Part shown: in pieces, positions 24,463 through 33,453 of the stretch
How the letters are laid out: each line of letters begins with the position of its first letter
Numbering within the stretch: position 1 is the stretch's first letter
From: JAUZRW01 sp034437755
Lineage (GTDB): Bacteria; Chloroflexota; Anaerolineae; Aggregatilineales; Phototrophicaceae
Assembly (NCBI GenBank): GCA_034437755.1
Contig: DAOTTV010000101.1
Location: forward strand, 7,652 to 71,651
Direction: 5' to 3'
DNA: 64,000 nt
The notes under the pieces: generated by a model
What the model was told of the DNA's origin: nothing
Database searches by the model: none
The model's input: only the letters and a program-made list of their open reading frames with translations
Made by a program: the position numbers and the translations under genes

Positions 24463-25914
24463 CTACGCTTCGATTTTCCAGATCGTCCCGTCCGGGCGAT
24501 CTTCCAGGACAATGCCCATACTCGCCAGTTCATCGCGGATGCGATCAGACTCGGCGTAGTCTTTGTTGGCGCGGGCCTGCGCCCGCATGTCAACCAGCAT
24601 CTTAATCAGGCTGTTCTCGCGATCTTCGTTGAGCTTGCCGCCAAGGGTTTCGCGCTCTGGGATGATGCCCAGCACCTCGCCGCCAAGTTCGTTGTAGAGA
24701 TCGTTGATCGCTTGCAGGGTCGGCAGACCAACGTCAGCATCGTCATTGAGCAGGGTATTAACATCCCGCGTTAACGCTTGCAGGACGGCGATCGCTTGCG
24801 GCGTGTTGAAGTCGTCATCCATACGCGCGATGAATTCGGTCTTAGCACGCTCAAGGCGTTCACCGAAGCTGTTGCCGTCGTCGCTTTCCGGCGCGTGGTT
24901 CATTATCTGGCGCGTCAGGCGCACCGCCCCATACAAGCGTTCCCAGCCCGCTTTCAACGATGCCATCGCCTCGTCGCTATAATCTGCCGGACTGCTATAA
25001 TGCGCATTGATCGAGAACATCCGCACCACTTCAGGGCGATAATCCGCCAGTGCGTCTTTAATCCGCACGAAATTACCAAGACTCTTGGACATCTTGATGC
25101 TATCGACCGTCAAACTGCCGACCAGCATCCAATATTTGGCGAAATCAGCATCGTTGGCGCACTCGCTCTGTACGATTTCGTTCTCGTTGTGCGGGTAGAT
25201 GTTATCGACACCGCCACCGTGAATGTCGAAGGTCGGCCCTAGATATTTGCGCGCCATCGCCGAGCATTCAATGTGCCATCCGGGGAAGCCCTCGCCCCAC
25301 GGGCTATTCCAGCGCAGGATGTGTTCGGGTTCGGCGCGTTTCCACAGGGCAAAATCAGCCGGATGGCGCTTCTCGCCGCGCACGTCTTCGCGCGTGCCCG
25401 CTTCTTGGTCGTCCAGACGACGGTTGGAGAGCTTGCCGTATTCCGGCGCGCTGGTGACATCGAAATAGACGTTGCCATCGACTTCGTAAGCGTGCCCGTT
25501 GGCGAGCAATTCCTGCACCATCTCAATCTGCTCCGGGATATGCCCCGCCGCCCGCGGTTGGATGTCCGGCGGCATCACGTTGAGGCTCGCCATATCTTCC
25601 AGATAACTGCGGGCATAACTCTCCGCGATTTGCATCGGCTTCGCTTGCAGTTGGCGCGCCTTCTGCAAGATTTTGTCCTCACCCGTCAGCTGTAAATGCC
25701 CGACATCGGTCAGGTTCTGCACGTAAAGCACGTCATAGCCACTGTAGCGCAGGTAACGCACGACCACATCAAATGAGACATACGTCTTGGCATGCCCAAG
25801 ATGCGCGTGATCGTAAACGGTGGGGCCGCAGACGTACATGCTGATGCGCCCCTCTTGCAGGGGTTCAAAATCTTGTTTTTTTCGCCCTAGAACGTTAAAT
25901 ATCCGCAATGCCAT
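24463..25914 (-). CDS. cysS: cysteinyl-tRNA synthetase
   Basis: CysS charges tRNA-Cys with cysteine in the cytoplasm. The 483-residue product has the class I signatures: a HIGH-type motif His-Ala-His-Leu-Gly-His near residue 36 and Lys-Met-Ser-Lys-Ser. The zinc ligands are Cys in Tyr-Val-Cys-Gly-Pro-Thr, Cys in Trp-His-Ile-Glu-Cys-Ser, and His and Glu in Pro-His-Asn-Glu-Asn-Glu. The C-terminal anticodon-binding region is complete. The frame runs upstream another 24 codons, but the ATG at 25914 follows AAAGGA and puts the family's N-terminus in place. The matching tRNA-Cys gene is 14.6 kb away in this window. The YfhO-like gene follows closely. Confidence 0.96.
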   Translation of the reverse strand: MALRIFNVLGRKKQDFEPLQEGRISMYVCGPTVYDHAHLGHAKTYVSFDVVVRYLRYSGYDVLYVQNLTDVGHLQLTGEDKILQKARQLQAKPMQIAESYARSYLEDMASLNVMPPDIQPRAAGHIPEQIEMVQELLANGHAYEVDGNVYFDVTSAPEYGKLSNRRLDDQEAGTREDVRGEKRHPADFALWKRAEPEHILRWNSPWGEGFPGWHIECSAMARKYLGPTFDIHGGGVDNIYPHNENEIVQSECANDADFAKYWMLVGSLTVDSIKMSKSLGNFVRIKDALADYRPEVVRMFSINAHYSSPADYSDEAMASLKAGWERLYGAVRLTRQIMNHAPESDDGNSFGERLERAKTEFIARMDDDFNTPQAIAVLQALTRDVNTLLNDDADVGLPTLQAINDLYNELGGEVLGIIPERETLGGKLNEDRENSLIKMLVDMRAQARANKDYAESDRIRDELASMGIVLEDRPDGTIWKIEA

Positions 25915-26061
25915 AGCGCGGGTATCCTTTCTGGTTGATTGTGTTGAATTCATGAGTCGCCTGACACAACACACGCGATCATACACCGTTATCGACCGAG
26001 TTTAAACGGTGTGCCAGCGCCGCAGGCGATGCACTTAGCTTGTTCTCACGTGTTAGCAGGA

Positions 26062-26586
26062 TCAATCCAGCGGGCGTGAGCTTGATGCCGTATCCGCCGT
26101 GTCGTCGTCCTCGGTCGCGTGCTGGGGATTGATGAAGCCATCAACCAGCAGAACAATCACCCCCAGCACGATGAAATGATCGGCAAAGTTGGAGACGTTG
26201 GAAATCAAGCCGGGGACAGTCACATGGAAGAGATCGACCACATGCCCGAAGCGCGCGCGATCAATGATATTGCCCAGCGCCCCGCCAATCACCAGCGATA
26301 GCGCGACGTAATGCGCGGTCGTCTCGTCCTGTGTAGTGCGGTAAAACCACAGCAAGCCCGCCACAATCAGCACCGAGAGCGACAGGAAAAAGGTACTGCC
26401 CCCCGCCCCCAAACCGAAAGCTATACCGGTGTTGGTCGTCCGCGTGAACTGAATATATGGATGCACAATCGGCAGGACTTCTCGCGATTCGTATAGGAGC
26501 ATGTTCGCCATCACCCACCACTTCGCCACTTGATCGATCATCACGGTGAGTACCACAATGCCCGCGAGAATCAGCCACTTTCGCAT
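26062..26586 (-). CDS. lspA: lipoprotein signal peptidase
   Basis: LspA cleaves signal peptides of lipidated prolipoproteins in the cytoplasmic membrane, fitting the lipoprotein gene at 1530. The 174-residue product has four membrane helices. The two catalytic Asp are seen in Gly-Asn-Ile-Ile-Asp-Arg and Asn-Phe-Ala-Asp, and the family motif Asn-Thr-Gly-Ile-Ala-Phe-Gly is present. The C-terminal tail of about 20 residues is acidic and Ser/Asp-rich. The frame opens 11 codons earlier; the ATG at 26586 is preferred because the first helix follows directly. It is the only lspA in the window and is upstream of cysS by about 150 bp. Confidence 0.95.
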   Translation of the reverse strand: MRKWLILAGIVVLTVMIDQVAKWWVMANMLLYESREVLPIVHPYIQFTRTTNTGIAFGLGAGGSTFFLSLSVLIVAGLLWFYRTTQDETTAHYVALSLVIGGALGNIIDRARFGHVVDLFHVTVPGLISNVSNFADHFIVLGVIVLLVDGFINPQHATEDDDTADTASSSRPLD

Positions 26587-26749
26587 ACGTTCGTCATCTC
26601 TCTTACATATCAACATCATGACTCATTGTAGCGGTATTCGCCATATGCAGATAGAGTCACCCGATGTTTGCGTGGATTATACGCGACACCCTGCGTCTAT
26701 CAGGTATACTAACACCATAGCGATTAATAATCTTTGGAGAGTATAGCAG

Positions 26750-27682
26750 ATGGCGAATGCACTGGAACTGAGCGAAACACCACAGGCAAAGCGGATGGTC
26801 ATGCTGGTTGGCTGGCGACAATGGGCGGATGCTGGTTCAATTTCATCAGGCTTGCCCAAATATCTGTATCAACGCCATCGCGCGCGCAAGATCGGCACGA
26901 TTGCCCCCGATGGCTTTTACCTGTTCCAATTCCCCGGCACGCACGATCTCTTACGCCCGATGATTCAATTTTCAGATGGCTACCCTGAAAGCATCGATCA
27001 ACATCGTAACGATATTTACTACGTTGAAATCGACGGAACGGGCGTGGTATTCGTGCTGGGCGATGAACCGCATCTGGATGTCGAGCGTTATACCGGTGCG
27101 ATCCTAGATGCCGCCGACCAACTACAGGTCGAGATGATTATCAGCTTCGGCGGGGTCTATGCTGAAGTGCCGTATAACAAAGAGCGCACCGTCTCATGCT
27201 CCTTCAGCAATTACACCCTCAAAGAGACGCTGGAGAAGATGTCGGTCAATTTCTCCAATTATCAGGGCGGGGCGAGCATCGGCGCGGTCTTGTGCCGGCG
27301 GGCGGCAGATCGTAATATGGATTATGTCGGCTTCTATTCTTTCGTGCCGAATTATGATCTCTCGCAGTTTGAACCCTTCGAGAATGCCATCCGCATCGAG
27401 AATGATTTTATGGCGTGGTTGGGCATCATGAAGCGCGTCAAGCACTTCTTGAACGTCAACTTCGACCTGATTGAACTGGAAGATAAAGCGCAAGAGCTGA
27501 TTACCGTCCTCAACGATAAAATTGATGAGCTAGACATCACCGCGCCATCGGCAGGCGTGCGCGATTATTTTGAAGATTTAGAGGACGACTTCACCGAAGA
27601 CTTGTTTAACCCGCTCAGCGATGCGTGGGAGAACGAACTGCGCCGCTTGCTCGATGATAGCGAGAGCGACGACGCATCATAA
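26750..27682 (+). CDS. PAC2-family protein
   Basis: This 310-residue protein belongs to the PAC2 family, related to proteasome-assembly chaperones. It has an N-terminal Val-Gly-Trp-Arg-Gln-Trp-x-Asp-Ala-Gly segment, a Tyr-Glu-type loop, the central Gly-Gly-Val-Tyr-Ala-Glu-Val motif, and an extended C-terminal acidic helix region (from about residue 240). In bacteria these proteins are common but poorly understood; they are not proof of a proteasome. No proteasome or Pup gene is visible nearby. A TATACT hexamer (26705-26710) lies 39 nt upstream of the ATG. It is divergent from lspA. Confidence 0.85.
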   Translation: MANALELSETPQAKRMVMLVGWRQWADAGSISSGLPKYLYQRHRARKIGTIAPDGFYLFQFPGTHDLLRPMIQFSDGYPESIDQHRNDIYYVEIDGTGVVFVLGDEPHLDVERYTGAILDAADQLQVEMIISFGGVYAEVPYNKERTVSCSFSNYTLKETLEKMSVNFSNYQGGASIGAVLCRRAADRNMDYVGFYSFVPNYDLSQFEPFENAIRIENDFMAWLGIMKRVKHFLNVNFDLIELEDKAQELITVLNDKIDELDITAPSAGVRDYFEDLEDDFTEDLFNPLSDAWENELRRLLDDSESDDAS

Positions 27683-27722
27683 ATCACGATTGATGGGCGG
27701 GACGCGGCGCAATAAACCCGCC

Positions 27723-29081
27723 CTAGGGCATCAACGCGCCAGGAATCACGCGCCAGATCAAGTAGAAATCCAGCACTGCAAAACCCATGCACGCGATGAC
27801 CGTCAGCCATGGCGACCAGCCCCAGCGTCGTAAGAGTAAGTCACGCCAAGTATCAATGCCCAGCGCCAGCACGAAGGCAATCGGGATCAAAGCGGTGAAC
27901 AGATACCGCCCCTGAAATTGGACGAAGGTCAGGTTGTAATAGATGAACTGCAACAGTGATAACAGCACCACCAGCGCGAGAATCAGCGTGCTGTGCCAGC
28001 GAAAACGCGCCTGCTGATTCTCGCTGGCTGTGGTGAGGCGCATCTGTAATACCGCATGAATCAGCGCACCGACCAGCGCCAGCGCGACCAGCGCGACCAG
28101 TGCTTGATAAATGCGGGGGATCGCGCCATTCATCGGCACGCCCATCCAGCCAAACTGCCCCCAGAAGCTGTTGAACGTGGTCTGGATCGCTGTTTGCCAA
28201 TACGCCCCCACGCCAATTTCAGCGATGTAATCGGACGTTCGCAATTGCCCCACGACGACATCGTGATGACGCTGTAACCCGAGAAAATCAGGGAAGCCGT
28301 AGACGATGATGTTCCGCCCCCAGTACGCGCCAGCGAACAGCGCCGCCGGTAATGCCATCGTCAGTAGCGCGTGGAACAGCGGTCGCCATGTGCGCTTATC
28401 CCGCGCTGACCACTTCAGCACGATCGCCATGCCGACGACTCCTGCCATGAAGTACGCAGTCGTCTTGGTGATCGCAATCAAGCCGATCAACACGCCCAAT
28501 TGCCATGGTGTCACCGCATCCCCGCGCAAGTAACGAAGCACCGTCCACAGCGTCAGCGCGATTAACGCGCCAGCGAGCGCGTCGTTGTTGACACTGGCGA
28601 GAATCGCGAGATGTTGCGGTGTGAAGGCGACCAGCGCCATCGTTGCCAGTGCCAGCGCCGGACGCTGTGGCATCAGCAGGCGCACGATGACGAAACTGAG
28701 CGTGATCGTGATCGCCCCCAGTGCCAGCGAGTACAGGCGCAGGGCGATCAAACGCCCGTCGCTCGCCCAATACACAGGTGTCGCCAACCAGTAATAGAGC
28801 GGCGGTTGATGGTCTTCGTACTGCACGCGATCGAGATCGCCCAGCAGGTCGGGCGCAAAGCGTTGTGCTTTCAAGGTCTCTAGATAAGCGTTATTCCAAT
28901 CGCCCATTTCGATCTGCGGCAAGAGATCACCCGCCGCCATCTGCCGGATGGTGTTGTAATGCGCGGGTTCATCGGGGGCTTGCCATGCGGGGGTGCGCGT
29001 GGCGAACAACAGGCCTAGCCCGATATATAAAACTATAATTGCGCTAAAGAATACCCGTATGCGCGTTGCTGCTGTCATCAT
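27723..29081 (-). CDS. GT-C/DUF2142-like glycosyltransferase membrane protein
   Basis: The 452-residue protein has about ten membrane segments and the first outer loop Ala-Pro-Asp-Glu-Pro-Ala-His, which carries the acidic (Asp-Glu) motif of GT-C glycosyltransferases. A second loop has His-Gln-Pro-Pro-Leu-Tyr-Tyr-Trp. Family members (PMT/ArnT/DUF2142) transfer sugars from lipid-linked donors on the outer face of the membrane. The acceptor is unknown. The frame opens eight codons earlier; the ATG at 29081 follows GGTGAGAG and is preferred. It converges on the PAC2 gene. Confidence 0.82.
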   Translation of the reverse strand: MMTAATRIRVFFSAIIVLYIGLGLLFATRTPAWQAPDEPAHYNTIRQMAAGDLLPQIEMGDWNNAYLETLKAQRFAPDLLGDLDRVQYEDHQPPLYYWLATPVYWASDGRLIALRLYSLALGAITITLSFVIVRLLMPQRPALALATMALVAFTPQHLAILASVNNDALAGALIALTLWTVLRYLRGDAVTPWQLGVLIGLIAITKTTAYFMAGVVGMAIVLKWSARDKRTWRPLFHALLTMALPAALFAGAYWGRNIIVYGFPDFLGLQRHHDVVVGQLRTSDYIAEIGVGAYWQTAIQTTFNSFWGQFGWMGVPMNGAIPRIYQALVALVALALVGALIHAVLQMRLTTASENQQARFRWHSTLILALVVLLSLLQFIYYNLTFVQFQGRYLFTALIPIAFVLALGIDTWRDLLLRRWGWSPWLTVIACMGFAVLDFYLIWRVIPGALMP

Positions 29082-29197
29082 CGCTTGTCTCTCACCCGCT
29101 TGCATTCGATCACCAGCGCAGTGTAGATCAAAATGCGACGCTTGTCAGGTCAGGGTTGTTCACCGCCTGCTAAATCGACGCGGGAGCGAGCGGGCTA

Positions 29198-29206
29198 TGC
29201 TATAAT
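29198..29206 (+). promoter_or_regulatory. extended -10 promoter of the GNAT gene
   Basis: TGC-TATAAT, a perfect -10 with extension, lies 36 nt before the ATG at 29242. Confidence 0.55.
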
Positions 29207-29241
29207 GTGGCGCAATAACATCGCGTAGAAATGACGATTCC

Positions 29242-29790
29242 ATGTGTGAATTAGTACCGTTCGATTATCAATCTGATCTATTTTACGATGCGGTGCGGGT
29301 CTATACCCGCGTCTGGGGGCGCAACGTCGAAGATAGCATGATGTTCTTCCGCAAGTACACGCGCCTGCCACACTTCCACGGCGTGGTGGCACAAGTGCGC
29401 GATCATGTCATCGGCATGGCGTTCGGCACGGCATCGCGCAAGGGGCAATGGTGGCACGATAAAGTCGCGGCTTATGTCGGGCGCACGCATCCAGCATTAC
29501 AACAAGCATGGGTGTTGACCGAACTCGCCGTGTTGCCCTCTTATCAGGATCGCGGGATTGGCTCGCGCTTGCTGGCATACATCACGCAGGCGCACCCGCT
29601 GCCGCACCTCCTGCTCTCGACGCAGGTCGCCAACGTCGGGGCGCGGCGCTTTTACGAGCGACACGGTTGGTATTACCTGCATCGGGGCTTTGCGTTTCAG
29701 GACGGGCATGAGCCATACGTCATCATGGCGCACACACGTCCCACTGCCGATGATAATGACAGACATCCACCCACCCAGCAGACAGAATGA
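29242..29790 (+). CDS. GNAT-family N-acetyltransferase
   Basis: The 182-residue product has the GNAT fold. The central strand Val-Leu-Thr-Glu-Leu-Ala-Val-Leu-Pro is followed by the acetyl-CoA pyrophosphate loop Gln-Asp-Arg-Gly-Ile-Gly-Ser-Arg-Leu-Leu. Downstream is the C-terminal Ala-Arg-Arg-Phe-Tyr-Glu-Arg-His-Gly-Trp, typical of motif B. It should acetylate an amine of a small molecule or protein; the substrate is unknown. It starts a rightward pair with the DUF6062 gene 10 nt further on, behind a good extended -10 promoter. Confidence 0.88.
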   Translation: MCELVPFDYQSDLFYDAVRVYTRVWGRNVEDSMMFFRKYTRLPHFHGVVAQVRDHVIGMAFGTASRKGQWWHDKVAAYVGRTHPALQQAWVLTELAVLPSYQDRGIGSRLLAYITQAHPLPHLLLSTQVANVGARRFYERHGWYYLHRGFAFQDGHEPYVIMAHTRPTADDNDRHPPTQQTE

Positions 29791-29800
29791 GCGCAGATTT

Positions 29801-30508
29801 ATGGCCATGAACGAATCAGCCCGCCACGTGAACTTACTCCACGCCTTCGACCAGCCCCGTTGCCCAATTTGTACGATGGTCAAGCGCGATATGCAACAGG
29901 ACATGGACACGCTGATGCTCGAACGCATCAACAAAGTTGAGACGCATTATCAGTTTCGGGCGGGGCGTGGCTTGTGTAACGCGCACGCGTGGCAGATTAA
30001 AACGGCGAAGGGCGGGTCGATGGGCATCGCGGTTATGTACGACTCGACTCTGTTGCAATTGTTGAAAGATGCCGAGCAATGGGACAGTGGCGGCGGTGGC
30101 TTATTCTCGCGGCAGAGCGCAGGCGAGCGCGCCGCCACCCAATTAGAGCCAAGCGGCGCATGCCTGCTCTGCGCGAGTATGAATCACAGTGAACGCGCCT
30201 ACGTCGCCATCGTCGCGCAAAATCTGCATGACGATCATCTACACGCGGCGTACACGGCATCGCGGGGCGGGGTCTGCTTGCCACATGGGCGCATGGTCTT
30301 GCAAGAGCTAGCGACCAAGCCCAACGTGCGCGCCTTCCTCAGCTTGCAAGTCCCCAAATGGCGCGCCCTACAAGCTGACCTGCAACTGTTCATCCAGAAG
30401 AACGAAGACAACATCCCCCAGCATGAAATGGGCGCAGAAGGCGATAGTTGGCAACGAGCGATCGCTTATCTCAGCGGTGATGAAACCGTATTCGGCTATC
30501 GACGTTGA
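29801..30508 (+). CDS. DUF6062-like Cys/His-rich protein
   Basis: The 235-residue protein has four Cys/His clusters in two repeats: Cys-Pro-Ile-Cys near residue 20 with Gly-Leu-Cys-Asn-Ala-His, and Cys-Leu-Leu-Cys near residue 123 with Gly-Val-Cys-Leu-Pro-His. Each repeat should bind one metal ion. The layout is that of DUF6062, a family of unknown function common in anaerobic bacteria. The open frame extends back into the GNAT gene, but the first Met giving a sensible N-terminus is at 29801, 10 nt after the GNAT stop, so the two form an operon. No role has been shown. Confidence 0.78.
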   Translation: MAMNESARHVNLLHAFDQPRCPICTMVKRDMQQDMDTLMLERINKVETHYQFRAGRGLCNAHAWQIKTAKGGSMGIAVMYDSTLLQLLKDAEQWDSGGGGLFSRQSAGERAATQLEPSGACLLCASMNHSERAYVAIVAQNLHDDHLHAAYTASRGGVCLPHGRMVLQELATKPNVRAFLSLQVPKWRALQADLQLFIQKNEDNIPQHEMGAEGDSWQRAIAYLSGDETVFGYRR

Positions 30509-30518
30509 GGACGCGCCC

Positions 30519-31262
30519 TCAGCGCAGGTGACACGCCCCCACCAGCCCAAAATGATCGGACGGATAGAGCGTCGCGTCGGCGGGGTGTGGTTGATCGCCG
30601 ATCACACGGCAGGCGGTAATCTGCCAGTGTGCCGTGCAGAAGATGTAATCAATCGCACGCGGTTTCAACACCTTGTCCGTCCGCAAAGGAGTCGGGAAGG
30701 TCTGCGCGGGTTCGCGCCCTTGTACGGTTTCGTGCGCCGATCGTAGCCCGTGATCGTGCTTGGCATGTTGGATCGTCACGCTAGCGGGGCGGGCGTTCAT
30801 ATCACCGACGAGTATGTAAGGACGGTGCGCCTGTGCCAGCCAATCGAGCAAGTAGCGCATCTGTGGCAGACGGATGGTCTCATCGCGGTAGGGCTTATGG
30901 TGCAGATGGGTGTTAGCGACCAGCACTTCGCGCCCGTCTAACGCGAACAATAATCGCTGTGCCGTGCGGAAGCCCTGCGGTAATTCGATGCGTTCATGGG
31001 CAATCGCTGGCACGCGGGCGAGGATCGCGTTGGCGAGGATGTGCGGCGTGAACCAGTCTTTGCACAGATGCACCGTATAGCGCGATTGCGGGTCGCGCTG
31101 ATTGAGCGTATCAGCGATCAGTTGCGCCTGCTGAATCTTGATCCGCACTTCTTGCAGGGCGATGACATCGGCATCAGCCGCATGAAGCGTATCGACCACC
31201 AGCGGGAAGCGTTCGTCCCAGCGATCGGAGTCTGCGCGTAGGTTAAGCGTGGCGATTTTCAT
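30519..31262 (-). CDS. soluble endonuclease/exonuclease/phosphatase family protein
   Basis: This 247-residue protein has the complete EEP fold with no membrane segment: N-terminal Leu-Asn-Leu-Arg, the metal-binding Leu-Gln-Glu-Val, Ala-Asn-Thr-His-Leu-His, Gly-Asp-Met-Asn-Ala-Arg, Ile-Asp-Tyr-Ile-Phe and the closing Ser-Asp-His-Phe-Gly. It is a cytoplasmic phosphodiesterase or phosphatase of unknown substrate. The start at 31262 overlaps the modB stop by 4 bp (ATGA), so it is translationally coupled to the molybdate operon, an odd partner. The frame opens eight codons earlier, but that start lies inside modB. Confidence 0.87.
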   Translation of the reverse strand: MKIATLNLRADSDRWDERFPLVVDTLHAADADVIALQEVRIKIQQAQLIADTLNQRDPQSRYTVHLCKDWFTPHILANAILARVPAIAHERIELPQGFRTAQRLLFALDGREVLVANTHLHHKPYRDETIRLPQMRYLLDWLAQAHRPYILVGDMNARPASVTIQHAKHDHGLRSAHETVQGREPAQTFPTPLRTDKVLKPRAIDYIFCTAHWQITACRVIGDQPHPADATLYPSDHFGLVGACHLR

Positions 31263-32062
31263 ACGTCGGCGCTTTTCAACAACCATTGGTTAATCATCAG
31301 CGCGAAGAGCGCCGTAGCGATCAAAATGACACCCGTCCAGATTGCCGCGTTGATGTCACGCTCGAACACGGCATACACCAACAGCGGCATCGTCTGCGTG
31401 CGTCCCTGTATACTGCCAGCGAAGAGAATCGTCGCGCCGAACTCGCCCACAGCCCGCGCCCAGCTGAGAACTAGCCCTGACGACAGATTGCGAAGCGATA
31501 GCGGTAAGGTCACACGCCAGAACACAAGCCAATCGCTCGCGCCATCGACGCGCGCGGCATCTTCTAACTCATCAGAGACGCTGGAAAAGCCGATTTGCGC
31601 GGCACGAATATAGAAGGGCGCACTGACAAAAATCTGCGCGATGATCACAGCCAGCGATGTGAACGGTACAGTCACACCGATGCTCGCGAGCGCGTCACCC
31701 AACATACCGCGCCGTCCGAAGGTCAACAACAGGGCGAGACCGGCGACCGCCGGCGGCATCACAATCGGCAATTCAACCATCATGTTCACCAATCGCTTGC
31801 CGGCGAACTGCCAGCGCGACAACACGTATGCCAGCGGTGTACCCAGCGCGACGATCACCAGCACGCTGATTGCCGTCGTACGTAAGCTGAGCCAGATCGC
31901 CGTCGAGAGCGTGCCTGCCGTCGGTAAATCCTGCCAACCCCCGACCAGCAAGGCCCGCCCGATCAACACAGCAATCGGCAAGCCCAACAGAGCGAACATC
32001 ACCGTGCTGACTAGCCCGAGGAGCGCTGTCCGCCACTTAAGCACAGGGATCGCTTGGGTCAT
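31259..32062 (-). CDS. modB: molybdate ABC transporter permease
   Basis: ModB forms the membrane channel of the molybdate/tungstate importer. The 267-residue product has about six membrane helices. The cytoplasmic coupling loop has the ABC 'EAA' pattern: Glu-Leu-Glu-Asp-Ala-Ala-Arg-Val-Asp-Gly-Ala-Ser. The Gly-Glu-Phe-Gly-Ala-Thr motif and Val-Met-Pro-Pro-Ala-Val-Ala-Gly-Leu are also typical of ModB. The open frame starts 38 codons earlier inside modA; I use the ATG at 32062, which gives a 26-bp overlap with modA and a normal N-terminus. No ModC ATPase gene follows; the next coupled gene is an EEP protein. Confidence 0.88.
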   Translation of the reverse strand: MTQAIPVLKWRTALLGLVSTVMFALLGLPIAVLIGRALLVGGWQDLPTAGTLSTAIWLSLRTTAISVLVIVALGTPLAYVLSRWQFAGKRLVNMMVELPIVMPPAVAGLALLLTFGRRGMLGDALASIGVTVPFTSLAVIIAQIFVSAPFYIRAAQIGFSSVSDELEDAARVDGASDWLVFWRVTLPLSLRNLSSGLVLSWARAVGEFGATILFAGSIQGRTQTMPLLVYAVFERDINAAIWTGVILIATALFALMINQWLLKSADV

Positions 32063-32915
32063 GAGCGGCGGGCGTTGGCGTGATGTCATCGGGGGTCGCG
32101 GTACTTTCTGTATCTGTGGCTTGGTTAGATTCAGGCTGGCAGAAGCCCCACGTTCGCAAAATCGCCTGTCCTTCATCGGATAACACGTAATCGATGAAGG
32201 CTTGTGCGGGGGGGGTCTGGTCGTCTAAAGTGGCGATCGGGTAGCGTGCAATCGGGCTGGTCGTCGGCGGCAAAGCGATCACGCGCACAGCATCCATTAT
32301 ATCAGGCGTGATGTCGGTCTGATAGACGAACGCGGCATCCGCCTCCCCCAGTACCACCCGCACCGCTACCTGTCGGACGTTGGTCTCTTCGCTGACGACA
32401 TTGCTGAGAACCGCGTGAGCATAATCATTTTGATAATGATTGGTCAGCGTGTGTAGTAAAATATCTGTATACTCACGTATAGGAACGGTTGGATTCGCCA
32501 TCACTACCAGTGTATCGGGTCGGGCGACATCAACGGCTGTTTCGATTTGTGCCGGGTTCTCGTCCGGCACGATCAACACGAGGCGATTATGGGCAAAAAC
32601 ACTGACCGCGGCTGGCTGGATGATGTCTGCCATCACCAGACGTTGCACCTGTAGCTCGTTGGCACTGGCGAAAATATCCGCCGGTGCGCCCTGTTCAATT
32701 TGTGTCGCTAAGGTCGATGAACCGGCGAAATTCAGCGTAATATCGACCTCACGCGTGGCGCTATACGCCTCCGCAAGATCAGTGAAGGCGTTCGTCAGCG
32801 AGGAAGCGGCAAAGATCAGCAAAGATTCGCGTTGGCTCTGTACCACTAGCGGCACGATCAACAAGATCAGCAGTGGCACCCATAAGAGCCAACGGCGATA
32901 ACGGTTAGATAGCAT
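32037..32915 (-). CDS. modA: molybdate-binding protein
   Basis: ModA binds molybdate or tungstate outside the membrane and delivers it to ModB. The 292-residue product has an uncleaved or signal-type N-terminal hydrophobic stretch (about 9-26), then the periplasmic-binding-protein fold. The anion-site motifs are Phe-Ala-Ala-Ser-Ser-Leu-Thr, Phe-Ala-Gly-Ser-Ser-Thr-Leu and Ala-Asp-Ile-Phe-Ala-Ser-Ala-Asn. There is no lipobox Cys. The C-terminal tail is Thr/Pro/Asp-rich with two Cys. It overlaps modB by 26 bp. No ModC or ModE is seen in the window. Confidence 0.9.
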   Translation of the reverse strand: MLSNRYRRWLLWVPLLILLIVPLVVQSQRESLLIFAASSLTNAFTDLAEAYSATREVDITLNFAGSSTLATQIEQGAPADIFASANELQVQRLVMADIIQPAAVSVFAHNRLVLIVPDENPAQIETAVDVARPDTLVVMANPTVPIREYTDILLHTLTNHYQNDYAHAVLSNVVSEETNVRQVAVRVVLGEADAAFVYQTDITPDIMDAVRVIALPPTTSPIARYPIATLDDQTPPAQAFIDYVLSDEGQAILRTWGFCQPESNQATDTESTATPDDITPTPAAHDPSDPCA

Positions 32916-32996
32916 GATGTCCCTTTGTGACGTGATGATTGATGGTATATTAACAAACCTTGATTATGCATATATGAGAGATAGCGTAGGTTTACA

Positions 32997-33362
32997 GTGA
33001 ATGAGACGATTTTAGTGATCGACGATGATGAAATGAATCGGGAAGTTCTGGAAGCATTTCTATCATTGGAAAATTACGAGGTGCTAACCGCCCACAACGC
33101 CAAGATCGGTCTAGAGCAGGCGGATGCCCACGCACCGGATCTGATTATTCTCGATGTCAGACTGCCCGACCGAAGCGGTTATGAGGTCTGTCGCCAGTTA
33201 AAGCAGGGCGATCGTACACGCCACATCCCGATCATGATGATCACCGGCTATGATCTAGAAGACGAAGCTAGCAATCTCAAGCAGGCGGGGGCAGATGATT
33301 TCCTCGCCCGCCCGTTTGAAGCCGAGAATCTCTTGCAACACGTCAAAAGCTTGCTGGGCTGA
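32997..33362 (+). CDS. stand-alone response-regulator receiver domain
   Basis: This 121-residue receiver domain has no output domain. Acidic residues Asp10-Asp11 and phospho-acceptor Asp53 (Leu-Asp-Val-Arg-Leu-Pro) are present, as is Thr83. The conserved Lys of the usual Lys-Pro-Phe motif is Arg105 (Ala-Arg-Pro-Phe). The start codon is GTG at 32997, after a weak ribosome site. It is a CheY- or Spo0F-like adaptor that would pass a phosphate or bind partners. No histidine kinase gene is in the window. It is divergent from modA. Confidence 0.9.
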   Translation: MNETILVIDDDEMNREVLEAFLSLENYEVLTAHNAKIGLEQADAHAPDLIILDVRLPDRSGYEVCRQLKQGDRTRHIPIMMITGYDLEDEASNLKQAGADDFLARPFEAENLLQHVKSLLG

Positions 33363-33453
33363 TGTATAAACGACGATACTCCACCGTCTCTAGTATACGC
33401 TCGCATCAGGCGATAAGATAACAGAGCATTGAGAGACGGAGGCAATATGACCT

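Noticed and set aside
26750..27682. PAC2 protein as evidence of a proteasome/Pup system
   Set aside because: PAC2 proteins are common in bacteria without proteasomes; no proteasome genes are in the window.
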